Assembly (NCBI GenBank): GCA_012295225.1
Contig: WMKK01000007.1
Span: 664,605-728,604, forward strand
Direction of reading: 5' to 3'
DNA: 64,000 bases
DNA from: Ostreococcus mediterraneus
Lineage: Eukaryota; Chlorophyta; Mamiellophyceae; Mamiellales; Bathycoccaceae
The notes beneath the pieces are model-generated. The model had not been told where the DNA came from. It searched no databases and worked only from the letters and a program-made list of their open reading frames with translations. Each line of letters starts with the position of its first letter. Positions within the stretch are counted from its first letter, which is position 1. This document shows, piece after piece, positions 1 through 8,232 of the stretch. The translations under genes were made by a program, and so were the position numbers.

Positions 1-2
1 CG

Positions 3-224
3 GTGGCGCTTCGCAAGGAGATGGATAGCGCATTCAAGGAGAGCGTGGCGAAGAGTGAAGCGACATCTAAGGCGGTTGCAAACGCCAAGCCTGAATTTAC
101 GCGCGCGCAGGTGGATGCCATGGACGCGCCCACCGTGCGTAAGCTTTTACAAGAACGCGGATTGCCGACGTCGGGTAAGCTTGAGCGCTTAAAGGATCGT
201 TTAGCCGAGGTGAAGGCGTTATAA
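3..224 (+). CDS. SAP-domain protein, C-terminal fragment
   Basis: The frame is already open at the left edge, so this is the 3' end of a gene that starts outside the window. About 73 residues are visible. The last 35 or so (from VDAMDAPTVRKLL to the end) fit a SAP motif: two amphipathic helices with a conserved L..RGLP.SG...L.DRL pattern, as in DNA/RNA-binding proteins such as SAF-A, Acinus and PIAS. The preceding stretch is charged and probably helical. SAP motifs usually bind AT-rich DNA or RNA, so a nuclear role is likely, but the rest of the protein is needed to name it. The stop at 222-224 is followed by a short AT-richer stretch and then the convergent gene ending at 303. Confidence 0.6.
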   Translation: MALRKEMDSAFKESVAKSEATSKAVANAKPEFTRAQVDAMDAPTVRKLLQERGLPTSGKLERLKDRLAEVKAL

Positions 225-302
225 GACGTTAAGTGGTTTTACACTTTTTACAACCACCTACCAGGTACCGGTACCGGTATTCTCGGAATTGTTATAATTT
301 AT

Positions 303-1967
303 TTAAATGACTGAGATGGAACCGCCGTTGAGGGCAATTTGTTCAAGGAAAATTAACGACACCGCGACCGCGTACACGCCCTCCACCGCGCCGAGAGGTT
401 CATAATCGTAAGGCGTATACGTGTAGTCATAGTCGCCTTCAGCGCGAGATTCAGATTCAGTGGTGTTTTCATTTTGTCCCGCAAAATACATCGCTCTCGA
501 CGTATCCACGCCCGTCGGCCTCGTCGCGTGCGTTCGATTTCCCAATGGTTGAATGTATCGCGAGATTTTTTCCAAAAGCGTCGCGTTGTGATCGACTCCG
601 CCCTGCGCGCTCACCGTCCCGTCACTCTCGCTCTCTCGCGCGGCTAAATCGGCCTCGACGATGCCGTTAACTTCATCGATGATGTTTGTCACCGCGTTGA
701 GAATTTCAGTGGCGTCAGAAATCGCGTTTTCAATCGCCACGCCTTTACTAATCGATCCCGCGAGGGCCACCGCGGGATCGATCGAGCTCGCAAAGTCAAT
801 CCCGGCGTCGTAGCCGTGAAACACAATTTGATTTGAAATTGTATTCTCAGCCGCGGCTTCGACGGATGTGATCCCAACGCCGGGCGTCGCGACGCCCACC
901 AACGCGACGGTGATGTCCAGAGAAATTCGTATTTGCGGGTCCACGATGTATTCCTCGAGAAGCGCGATGAATCGATCGCGAATGGCGAGTGGCAATGCCG
1001 CGGGAAATGATTCGAACCAATTGGTCGTCATGCGTTCGACGTCGTCGTACGTCACGTCGACGATTTCAGAATCAGCTTGCAACAAACGTCGAGTGCGGCT
1101 GAACGCCTCGTCTTCGTCGGCGCTCGCTTCACCATATTTAGTTCGGTTCAAAGCGCGCGTCGCGGCTCGGCGAAACATGCCGCCGTGCAAAGGATGCTGG
1201 GTTTGCATGATGACTTCCGAGCCGACGGGAAGCTTCCTCGCTTTGGCTTCATCCCGCGATAACAATCTACGACGACGCTTTGTTGTCCCGCCGTTGATGG
1301 AATCGGCTTCATACTCAATGTCGTAATCATTCCCGTCATCCTTTGGCTGCAGCGATTGTTGAATCGCCATCGCCGCGCCCGCGCTGAGCTCCAACCCCAC
1401 GCCAAAGAATTGTTCAATGCCCACGGCACCCCCAGTGACCAGTTCAGAAAACGCGCTGTTCTCGATCGTCGACGAGCCGTCGACGAGCCACTCTTGATTG
1501 AGGTTGAACTCACTGCTCACTCCAGCGCTAAAGTCCTGAATCATCCCCGCCGCGAAGGATGCAAAGACATTGGTGAATTTTGTCGCGCCCAAATCTGTCG
1601 TGAGCGCCATCTGAAGAAACTCCTGCGCTGGATTATCATTAAGCGAATTTCGCAGCATGAGCAACGCGATGCGAAGAAACGTCGTGGGCTGTAAAATTGC
1701 ATTAAGCACGACTCCTGGTGTGGCGAGTAAACGCCTCGACGACGATCCTTCGGGTTCAAATGTCGACGCGCCTTCATTGAGTATCGCATCTGGTGTGGAT
1801 AACACATGCCTCGACGGTGACCTTTCGGATTCGAGCGCGGTCGCGCCTCGACGCAGCCGGGACGCCGGGCTCCACGTGCTCGAACCCAGAAGCAATGCCG
1901 AGAACACGAGCACGCACGCGCACGCGAGCGGTGTATAAAGCCCACTTCGAGTTGATTTCGCTTTCAT
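303..1967 (-). CDS. Secreted/lumenal protein with repeated RRLL sites, unknown function
   Basis: I do not recognise a family. The first ATG is at 1967 (554 aa); the frame runs further upstream only with a GTG. Residues 10-30 are a strong hydrophobic signal or anchor after a basic N-terminus. Downstream are four sites resembling the SKI-1/S1P subtilase recognition motif RXXL: RHVL near residue 53 and RRLL near 78, 233 and 293. The first two sit in an imperfect duplication (S.SR.(V/L)L.TP with AILNE / VVLNAI following). Several NxT sequons (NRT, NAT, NTT) support passage through the secretory pathway. The C-terminus is acidic and tyrosine-rich (DYDYTYTPYDYEP) and ends in a hydrophobic stretch. 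Inference: a precursor cut in the Golgi into several pieces. It is the last of three same-strand genes. Confidence 0.6.
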   Translation of the reverse strand: MKAKSTRSGLYTPLACACVLVFSALLLGSSTWSPASRLRRGATALESERSPSRHVLSTPDAILNEGASTFEPEGSSSRRLLATPGVVLNAILQPTTFLRIALLMLRNSLNDNPAQEFLQMALTTDLGATKFTNVFASFAAGMIQDFSAGVSSEFNLNQEWLVDGSSTIENSAFSELVTGGAVGIEQFFGVGLELSAGAAMAIQQSLQPKDDGNDYDIEYEADSINGGTTKRRRRLLSRDEAKARKLPVGSEVIMQTQHPLHGGMFRRAATRALNRTKYGEASADEDEAFSRTRRLLQADSEIVDVTYDDVERMTTNWFESFPAALPLAIRDRFIALLEEYIVDPQIRISLDITVALVGVATPGVGITSVEAAAENTISNQIVFHGYDAGIDFASSIDPAVALAGSISKGVAIENAISDATEILNAVTNIIDEVNGIVEADLAARESESDGTVSAQGGVDHNATLLEKISRYIQPLGNRTHATRPTGVDTSRAMYFAGQNENTTESESRAEGDYDYTYTPYDYEPLGAVEGVYAVAVSLIFLEQIALNGGSISVI

Positions 1968-2112
1968 GCGTGCTTCGGTACGACGTGCGACGCGCACGTG
2001 CGTGCGGTAAAAAGTGCGGCGTAAACGCGTACGTGAATTGCAAATGCTGAGCGGAGCATCGAATGTATCAAAGACGTATCAAATCTTGAAGTTTTAGTCT
2101 TGGTTAGATCTC

Positions 2113-3336
2113 TCATGCGACAACCATGGTATCGCGCGCGCGCTGGGCTTCCTCGACGCTCATGCCAAATCGCGCGACGACGGCGAGTACGTCTGCGAGC
2201 GCGACGACGCCAACGACGCAATTCGCGTCGTTTACGACCCACACGCGATGCACCGCGCGCACGTCCATCGACGTCAGAACATCCGTGAGTGTATCCGATG
2301 GACGGCACGACACCACAAAAGAACGAACGTGTTGAGACAACACGACGGCGTAAGCGCTCGATTTGGGGTTCACGGGCGCGACGCGATCGACGTCGCTCGG
2401 CATCCACGGGGACACATCCGGTCGAGAATGCAGAAGAAATTCGCCGACGGGCAACGCGAGACTCGCGAACGACGCACCGCCGTGTAAATGCGTGATATCA
2501 CTCTCACTGAGCGTGCCTAAAAGCACGCGAGACTGTTCGTCGACGACGGCCACGGCGCCTACGCGATGGCGTTCCATTTCGCGAAAGCAATCCACCGTCG
2601 GCGTCGACGCGCCGATGGTGACGACGCCCACCGTGTTGCACAAACCCAAATCTGCAATCGTTGCATTGGTAAACAATTCGGTGATGAGGTCGCGATTGGT
2701 GTGCAAGTACATCACCATATCGCTCTGCGATACCACGTGCGTGATAAAGTTGTCGTCGTTCATCACCGCGAACCGATGCGGGCATTGACGCAGCTGCATC
2801 GAACCCGGTAAACATTGATGTGAAATGTACAAACAAATTTGCAACGCATCCGCGAGCGTGTGCGTCATCGCCGCCGCGCGCCACAACACCGTGCCGTCCC
2901 ACTTTGTGCGGCATTTCTTCAACGGCAGACTTTCGAGTTCCAATCCAACCGCCGCCAGCCGTCCCATGGCGGGCAGCACTCGGCTTGCGTCGATGTCAGC
3001 CTTGTCCACGGCGTCTATCAACGTGCTCACTAAATCACCCACGGACAAAAAACACAGCGCGTCGTAGGCTCCATTTGGTTGATTTTTATACCGAACCAAC
3101 GGCATCGCCTGCACTTGCACGCTCTGCATGAGAACCAACGCATCCATGAATGTTTGTGACTCGCTGTCCAACAGCACGGGCTTTAATCCTCGCAACGCGT
3201 CGGGACCGCTCGAGAATTCGCTTCTCGGCGCGTTCGCCGTGGCGAGTTTCGTGCGTTCATCCAAGTATCGCGTAAGGTTCGTGCGCGCGAGCACGGAGAG
3301 CGGGGTTTCCTTGAGGGTGTCTTTTGACGAAGACAT
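2113..3336 (-). CDS. CBS-domain protein, SnRK1/AMPK gamma-like
   Basis: A 407-residue protein made almost entirely of CBS-type repeats. Four can be traced: one after residue 50 (FMDALVLMQSVQVQAMPLV), a divergent second, a third (VDCFREMERHRVGAVAVVDE, followed by LLGTLSESDI) and a fourth (LTDVLTSMDVRAVHRVWVV with VVGVVALADVL). Four CBS units in tandem form two Bateman modules, the layout of AMPK/SNF1 gamma subunits and of the plant PV42/SDS23-like proteins. Such modules sense adenine nucleotides and regulate a kinase. There is no clear glycogen-binding (KIS/CBM) domain at the N-terminus, unlike plant beta-gamma subunits. It sits between the LRR gene upstream (74 bases) and the secreted-protein gene downstream (about 145 bases). 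The assignment to the gamma family is by architecture; the exact partner kinase is not shown. Confidence 0.75.
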   Translation of the reverse strand: MSSSKDTLKETPLSVLARTNLTRYLDERTKLATANAPRSEFSSGPDALRGLKPVLLDSESQTFMDALVLMQSVQVQAMPLVRYKNQPNGAYDALCFLSVGDLVSTLIDAVDKADIDASRVLPAMGRLAAVGLELESLPLKKCRTKWDGTVLWRAAAMTHTLADALQICLYISHQCLPGSMQLRQCPHRFAVMNDDNFITHVVSQSDMVMYLHTNRDLITELFTNATIADLGLCNTVGVVTIGASTPTVDCFREMERHRVGAVAVVDEQSRVLLGTLSESDITHLHGGASFASLALPVGEFLLHSRPDVSPWMPSDVDRVAPVNPKSSAYAVVLSQHVRSFVVSCRPSDTLTDVLTSMDVRAVHRVWVVNDANCVVGVVALADVLAVVARFGMSVEEAQRARDTMVVA

Positions 3337-3409
3337 GAGTCAACGAATGAGTCAACGAATGACGTCGAGTCTCGTCGGGACGCGCGGCTCCAATCAATCC
3401 GATAATCAA

Positions 3410-5239
3410 TTAATCATCGTCGTCGTCACGGCGTCCGCGGCTTTGTTTGAGACTCGAAATCATGTCTTCGATTTTCTTCGCCGTCATGGCCAGGCGCTCT
3501 GGGGTCGGGCCATCGCGGGACAGTTCGGACACCGTGCGTTTGATGAACGCGCGCCTCGGCGTTTGACTATTCGCGTCGGTTGACTGGGAATCGTCGTCGT
3601 CGTCATCGTCGTCGTCGTCGTCGATCTCATCTTGCGCAAAAGATTTGCTATCATCACTGAATACGAAACTGCCGTGTCCGCCATCGCGCACGACGGGCGG
3701 ACGGAGGTCAGGCGAATTCTCGAATGATTCATTCGTCGCGAACGACGACGTCGATTTCAACAGCCGCATCGTCCCGCCGGTGGATGTCGACGGCGTCGCG
3801 TCGATATTTTGCGCCGATGCGCTCGTTGACGCGCGCGCATCGGTATAGTCACCGTATTCGTCATCATCGTCGTCATCGACGACGACGTGCGTGAAATCCT
3901 CAGCGAGGGAATGAAACTCAATCGTCGACGTATTCGCCAACGTCGCGGAGCCGCGTTCGAGCGGTGTTCCAAAATCATCGTCGTCGTCGCTCGCGTTCAC
4001 TCGCGCCGCCTCTTGCGCACGAATGGGTGATATCATTCGTAACGAATCAAATGAGAATTCATGGTCATCGATGTCATCGCCGTCGTTCAAGAGCGACGAT
4101 GAGTCGTCGTCAGAGCTTTCAGAATCCAAATGCGAGAGCCAATGGGCAGTGGAATCCAGCGCCTCTTTTGGATCGCCTTTGTCTTCGAACACGCGTGATG
4201 AATCAACAACAAACGTCGACTGCGCACCCACAACGTCATCTTCATCCGTACTCGCGCTCTGTGCGTCTCCAGAATCATCACGCAAAGGCACAAACGTCGA
4301 TACGGTGAACATCGCGCTCGGCGGCTCGGCGTTTGACTCGCGGCGTTGGTTTTGTAGCCACTCGTCACTCTCAACACCGCACACGTGACGTAAATACTCA
4401 CCCAGCACCCAAGGTGAGACGTTTTCACTTAACATGGCTAATAAATCATCGCACAACTCGCCCTGATCGTTCAAAAACAATCGCTTCGAGGCGAGCGCCC
4501 ACGAGGAACGTGAAGCGGCGCCTCCGTTGATGCAGCGCAGCCGCGGAGCGCAAAACAACGCCACAGCGCGCGCATCGTACCCATAATGCCTCGCGCGCGC
4601 CTCTAATGGGTTCCCCATAAACGTTAAACTCTCCAATCGCGGAAAATGCCGCAAATGTCGAAACTCTTCGATGCTAATCATGTCATTGTCTTCGACGTCC
4701 AAATGTCTCGTCGTCGCCGGTAACAACCGCTCGGCGAGCCGCAACGTAGAAATCGCATTCCCACGAACATTCAAGCTCACCAATCCCCCGCACGCTCGCA
4801 AATCAGGCAAACCTTCACCGAGACAATTATGCGATAAATCCAACTCGCGAAGCGCGGGGAAATCGTCGAATTCCGCGTCGCTCGCGAACGCGTTTCGCGA
4901 CGCTTTGAAGACTCTCAACTTCGCGCAGCTCACCCCGAGGCCGCGCACGTCACGAATCGCGTTCGCCGAGCAATCAATCTCGCGAAGTTCGCGACAATAA
5001 TGCACGGCGCGCAGATCCACCAGGCGGTTATTCGACGCATCGAGCGCGCGTAGGCGAGGGAGACAGCGCACACCATCCAAAGTCACCAACGCATTGCTGC
5101 TCACATTCAACACCGTCACGTGCGCGAATTCGCGCGCATCCGGCAGCGCGCGCAAGCCAAAGCCGCTCCATTTTAACGCATTTATCGCCCGCGCCTCCTC
5201 CTCGTCGTCGGCGGCGACCACGTCGCGCTGCGTCACCAT
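3410..5239 (-). CDS. Leucine-rich repeat protein (SDS22-like) with acidic tail
   Basis: The likely start is the ATG at 5237-5239 (MVTQRD, 609 aa); an in-frame ATG at 5293 exists but lies inside the divergent COA5 coding region. Residues 25-250 hold about eight short leucine-rich repeats of the SDS22 type (VLNVSSNALVTLDGV, LRALDASNNRLVDL, LRELDLSHNCLGEGL), closed by an LRR-cap-like segment (RLESLTFMGNPLE). The remaining 350 residues are low-complexity, acidic and Ser/Thr-rich with an Asp run near 3595-3625 and again at the C-terminus. A basic stretch and an S/TP site (SQTPRRAFIKR) precede the end. SDS22-type LRRs often bind phosphatases or serve as scaffolds in the nucleus or at cilia; nothing here decides between them. 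Confidence 0.75.
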   Translation of the reverse strand: MVTQRDVVAADDEEEARAINALKWSGFGLRALPDAREFAHVTVLNVSSNALVTLDGVRCLPRLRALDASNNRLVDLRAVHYCRELREIDCSANAIRDVRGLGVSCAKLRVFKASRNAFASDAEFDDFPALRELDLSHNCLGEGLPDLRACGGLVSLNVRGNAISTLRLAERLLPATTRHLDVEDNDMISIEEFRHLRHFPRLESLTFMGNPLEARARHYGYDARAVALFCAPRLRCINGGAASRSSWALASKRLFLNDQGELCDDLLAMLSENVSPWVLGEYLRHVCGVESDEWLQNQRRESNAEPPSAMFTVSTFVPLRDDSGDAQSASTDEDDVVGAQSTFVVDSSRVFEDKGDPKEALDSTAHWLSHLDSESSDDDSSSLLNDGDDIDDHEFSFDSLRMISPIRAQEAARVNASDDDDDFGTPLERGSATLANTSTIEFHSLAEDFTHVVVDDDDDDEYGDYTDARASTSASAQNIDATPSTSTGGTMRLLKSTSSFATNESFENSPDLRPPVVRDGGHGSFVFSDDSKSFAQDEIDDDDDDDDDDDSQSTDANSQTPRRAFIKRTVSELSRDGPTPERLAMTAKKIEDMISSLKQSRGRRDDDDD

Positions 5240-5270
5240 CGCAGCGCACCTCAGAGTGAGGTGCGCTTCG

Positions 5271-5489
5271 ATGAGCAAAAGCTGCAAGGGCATGCTCGAC
5301 GACTACCTCGCGTGCGTCGAACAATCTCCGTGCGTGAAAAAACAGAAATTCTCACTGACATCGTGCGCCAAGGGCACGGACGGCGCGAGCGTGCCCGAGG
5401 CGTGCGCGGTGAAGCGGGCGAATTATTTTAGCTGTAGAAAGGGCCAACTGGACATGCGCTCGCGCTTGCGCGGGAATAAAGGCTACTAG
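5271..5489 (+). CDS. COA5: Cytochrome c oxidase assembly factor PET191/COA5
   Basis: A 72-residue twin-cysteine protein. It starts SCKGMLDDYLACVEQSPCV and continues with TSCAK, EACAVKRANYFSCRKG and LDMRSRLRGNKGY, matching the PET191/COA5 family, in which the ending CK(R)G..DM..R..GN is diagnostic. Members are imported into the mitochondrial intermembrane space by the Mia40 relay, form CHCH-type disulfides and are needed for assembly of cytochrome c oxidase. The length is close to that of animal COA5 (74 aa) and shorter than the yeast protein. The ATG at 5271 gives the canonical N-terminus, and it lies only 31 bases from the divergent LRR gene start. The next gene on the same strand begins 30 bases after the stop. 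Confidence 0.93.
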   Translation: MSKSCKGMLDDYLACVEQSPCVKKQKFSLTSCAKGTDGASVPEACAVKRANYFSCRKGQLDMRSRLRGNKGY

Positions 5490-5519
5490 AGACCCCGCGC
5501 GGTGGCGTCGGCGAGAGCG

Positions 5520-6452
5520 ATGTTGCGCCGCGTCGCGCTCGACGCGGCATGCGGCGAGTGTCGATGGATGTACGCCGCTGAGAGACGGCATGGAGCCGCG
5601 GCGTCGGGACGTCGAGGACGTCGCGGTCGCGGAGCCTTTGCGAGGAGAACCTTCACCGCGTCGAATCAGTCGTCGTCGGCGTATACGTGCGTGGATATCG
5701 ACGAATCATCGCCTCACGTGGATTCGTACGCCTTGCGGCGATGCTGCGCGGCGTTGCGCGTTCGGTGCTTTTATGAGTTTGTCAAGGAGCCGGGCGGAGG
5801 CGACGCATCCGACGGGGACGCGTGCGCGCGCTTGGCGTGGTGGAATGATAGAATTACGAGCGAAACCACGCGCGCGACGTCATTTGCGCGAGCAGGGATG
5901 CGGGACGTGCGCACGTTTGCGGCACTGGAGGATGTGGCGGAGGATGAAGAGGATGCGTACTACGCGGGCGAGGCGCGCGAAGACCACGAACATCCGGTGG
6001 ATGTCGCGGCGTTGCGTCGATGGAGCTCTACTGCGAGCTTCCCAGACGTGGCTGATCTCGGCACGCGCGTGCGCGTGATTGGAACGCTCGATGTACACAT
6101 GGGTAGGTCGCTTCCTGGGGAGTCACTCGTCGGGATTCGTCCCGTCACGCCGAGCGCGGATGACGACAATCCAATCCATATCGTGTCACCACCGCGCGCG
6201 TACGCATTTAACGTGTGCGTGTCACCAGAATCACGCGGCATAGGCGTCGCAGAAGCGCTCCTCAACGCTGCAAAAGCGCACGTCGCCGCAAAAGGCGCTC
6301 GAGTGCTCTACGTCCATTGCGAACGCGACAACGCCGCGGCCAAATCCGCATACGAAAAAGCCGGCTTCTCCATCGAAGTCGAAGAATCCGACGCCGACGC
6401 CGACGCGCTCGCACACACCCCACGCATACTGTTGTTTTGTGACCTACCCTAG
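5520..6452 (+). CDS. GNAT-family N-acetyltransferase, probably organellar
   Basis: From the ATG at 5520 the protein is 310 residues; the upstream GTG frame is not needed. Residues 1-50 are Arg/Ala/Ser-rich with almost no acidic residues, as in a plastid or mitochondrial transit peptide. The acyl-CoA binding core is at residues 225-290: YAFNVCVSPESRGIGVAEALL is motif A with the R-G-x-G-x-A pyrophosphate loop, followed by KGARVLYVHCERDNAAAKSAYEKAGF, the standard motif B ending. An insertion of about 90 residues splits the early beta strands. Plant plastid GNATs acetylate N-termini and lysines; this protein may do the same, but substrate cannot be read from sequence. It follows COA5 by 30 bases. 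Confidence 0.8.
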   Translation: MLRRVALDAACGECRWMYAAERRHGAAASGRRGRRGRGAFARRTFTASNQSSSAYTCVDIDESSPHVDSYALRRCCAALRVRCFYEFVKEPGGGDASDGDACARLAWWNDRITSETTRATSFARAGMRDVRTFAALEDVAEDEEDAYYAGEAREDHEHPVDVAALRRWSSTASFPDVADLGTRVRVIGTLDVHMGRSLPGESLVGIRPVTPSADDDNPIHIVSPPRAYAFNVCVSPESRGIGVAEALLNAAKAHVAAKGARVLYVHCERDNAAAKSAYEKAGFSIEVEESDADADALAHTPRILLFCDLP

Positions 6453-6610
6453 TCGCGTTGTATTCCTCAACACAAAATTTAGAACCGTAGCCCGAGCGAC
6501 GACAGAGACGAAACCGCCACTGTGTGCCTCTCCGCGCTCGTGTCGCGACACCTCTCGCACGGCGCACGCAACACCGAACACGCGCGCGCATTACAACGCA
6601 CAACACATAC

Positions 6611-8152
6611 ATGGTTGTCGCCATCGTGGCCCCGCTCGTGGCTGCCGCCACCGTCGTGCGCCACCGAAGCATTAAAAAATCACTCGAAAACACCGTTGAT
6701 GATTCAAAACAATCCATCCAAGCTGCCGAGCGCGCGCGCATCGACGCCGAAAGCGAACTCGGGCTGCTCTGCGCCGATCACGCAGATGTCCTCGATCGGC
6801 TCGCCGCCGCCGAACGCGCGCGCGATGACGCCGAACAGAAGCTTGCTCAAGTGGAGCGCGACGCCAAGGCGGAGGCGTCCAAAGCGAAAACTGAACGCGA
6901 AACCGCGGTGAAGCTGCGGTTCTCGCTCACCGTGGCCAATGGCAGGGTGGAAAAGATGCGAAAAGAGATTGGTGAGTTGAATGTTCGGTTGGCGAGCGAG
7001 GGTAAGATGGAGGAGGAAATATCAGAGTTGCGAGCCAAGATGACGTCGGCGGAGCGAAATTTAGCCGACGCTCGACTCAATGTCAAAAAGTTGACAGAGA
7101 AGAATGGCGCGCTCGTGGCGGAAGTGTCGCGATTGGAAAATGCACTTGAGGATGCGCGCGGGGCGGAGACGAAGTTGGAGACGGCTCGAGCGAAGAATGC
7201 GATGTTGACGAATGAAAAGGAAAGTATGGAGGCGAAATTGGCGGCGGCGACGCACGCGTTGCAAGACGCTGAGGATGCCGTACGCGCGGCAGAGAGCCAA
7301 AACGTGCGCACGGCGCTCGATGCGGATGAATTACGAGAACAACTCGTGCAATTACGCGCGCACGAGCTTGAGTTGCAGGTGGAGCTCAAGGAAATGCTTG
7401 AAACGGTGCAGTCGTTGACGACGCACGAAGAAGGCGCCGGAGGAGGCGGTTTCGCGTCGCCGATTGAAATCGAACGCGTATTAGCCAAGATTGCGTCAAG
7501 CCCGATCGGTGGTCATCATGGCGATTATGAGTCTGAAGATATGCTAGAGGTTCAATCACGAATGGCGATGTTGATGTCGCGCGTGGAGGAATGTAAGACG
7601 CCGACGGGTATCGCCAACGCGCTTAAAGAATTGGGCGAGCTCGAAGGTAAACTTCGCGAAATTCAACCCGAAGACGAATCTAACGCGACGGCGTCGTCGC
7701 CGTCTCCGCGAGACGTGTCGTCGCCAGATGCGTGGCCAATTTCTCCGCCATCGCCGGTGACGGTTCAACGCGGCGCGTTTGATGAACAAAATGACGACGA
7801 CGGCCCCAATGTCGCGACGCCGCCGAGAAATTTAAATTTTGACGCCGCGGCCATGTGTGAAAAGTGCGGTCAAGTGGAACGCGCTGAAGGATTGGCGCGC
7901 TGCGCCGCATGCCACGCGAAAAAGCAGGAGAAATTAGCCAACTCACCGTTGCAGCGCGCGAAGGAATCGTTCAAGGAACGTTTCGCGTCGCCGAGCAAGG
8001 TGAGCGCGCAGGCGACGGATGACGAGTCGGCGAAATTGTCTCCGTTGCAACCAAAGTTGTCGCCGTTGCAGCGCGCGAAGGAGTCATTTAAGGAACGCAT
8101 GAAGTCGCCAACTGGTAAGAAGAGTAAGAAGAACAAGGGTGGTAAGAAGTAA
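6611..8152 (+). CDS. Membrane-anchored coiled-coil protein with CxxC/CxxC finger
   Basis: The first ATG (6611) gives 513 residues. Residues 2-16 (VVAIVAPLVAAATVV) form an N-terminal membrane anchor. Residues 20-280 are a nearly unbroken coiled coil (heptads rich in E, A, K, L). A Ser/Pro-rich linker follows. Near residue 415 is a small zinc-finger-like element, CEKCG with CAACH 12 residues later (C415, C418, C430, C433). The tail contains a duplicated motif SPLQRAKESFKER (near residues 446 and 486), each followed by a basic SP-rich stretch, and ends in a lysine/glycine-rich tract. I know no family with this order of parts. A tethering or scaffold protein on a membrane is a reasonable guess. 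The gene is convergent with the E1-like gene, 80 bases apart. Confidence 0.7.
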   Translation: MVVAIVAPLVAAATVVRHRSIKKSLENTVDDSKQSIQAAERARIDAESELGLLCADHADVLDRLAAAERARDDAEQKLAQVERDAKAEASKAKTERETAVKLRFSLTVANGRVEKMRKEIGELNVRLASEGKMEEEISELRAKMTSAERNLADARLNVKKLTEKNGALVAEVSRLENALEDARGAETKLETARAKNAMLTNEKESMEAKLAAATHALQDAEDAVRAAESQNVRTALDADELREQLVQLRAHELELQVELKEMLETVQSLTTHEEGAGGGGFASPIEIERVLAKIASSPIGGHHGDYESEDMLEVQSRMAMLMSRVEECKTPTGIANALKELGELEGKLREIQPEDESNATASSPSPRDVSSPDAWPISPPSPVTVQRGAFDEQNDDDGPNVATPPRNLNFDAAAMCEKCGQVERAEGLARCAACHAKKQEKLANSPLQRAKESFKERFASPSKVSAQATDDESAKLSPLQPKLSPLQRAKESFKERMKSPTGKKSKKNKGGKK

Positions 8153-8232
8153 ACGCATCCGCACGCACGTAGACGCGCACACGAATGAATGTAATGAATG
8201 GAGGCAACGTACTATATTAATTTCAGCGAGCA

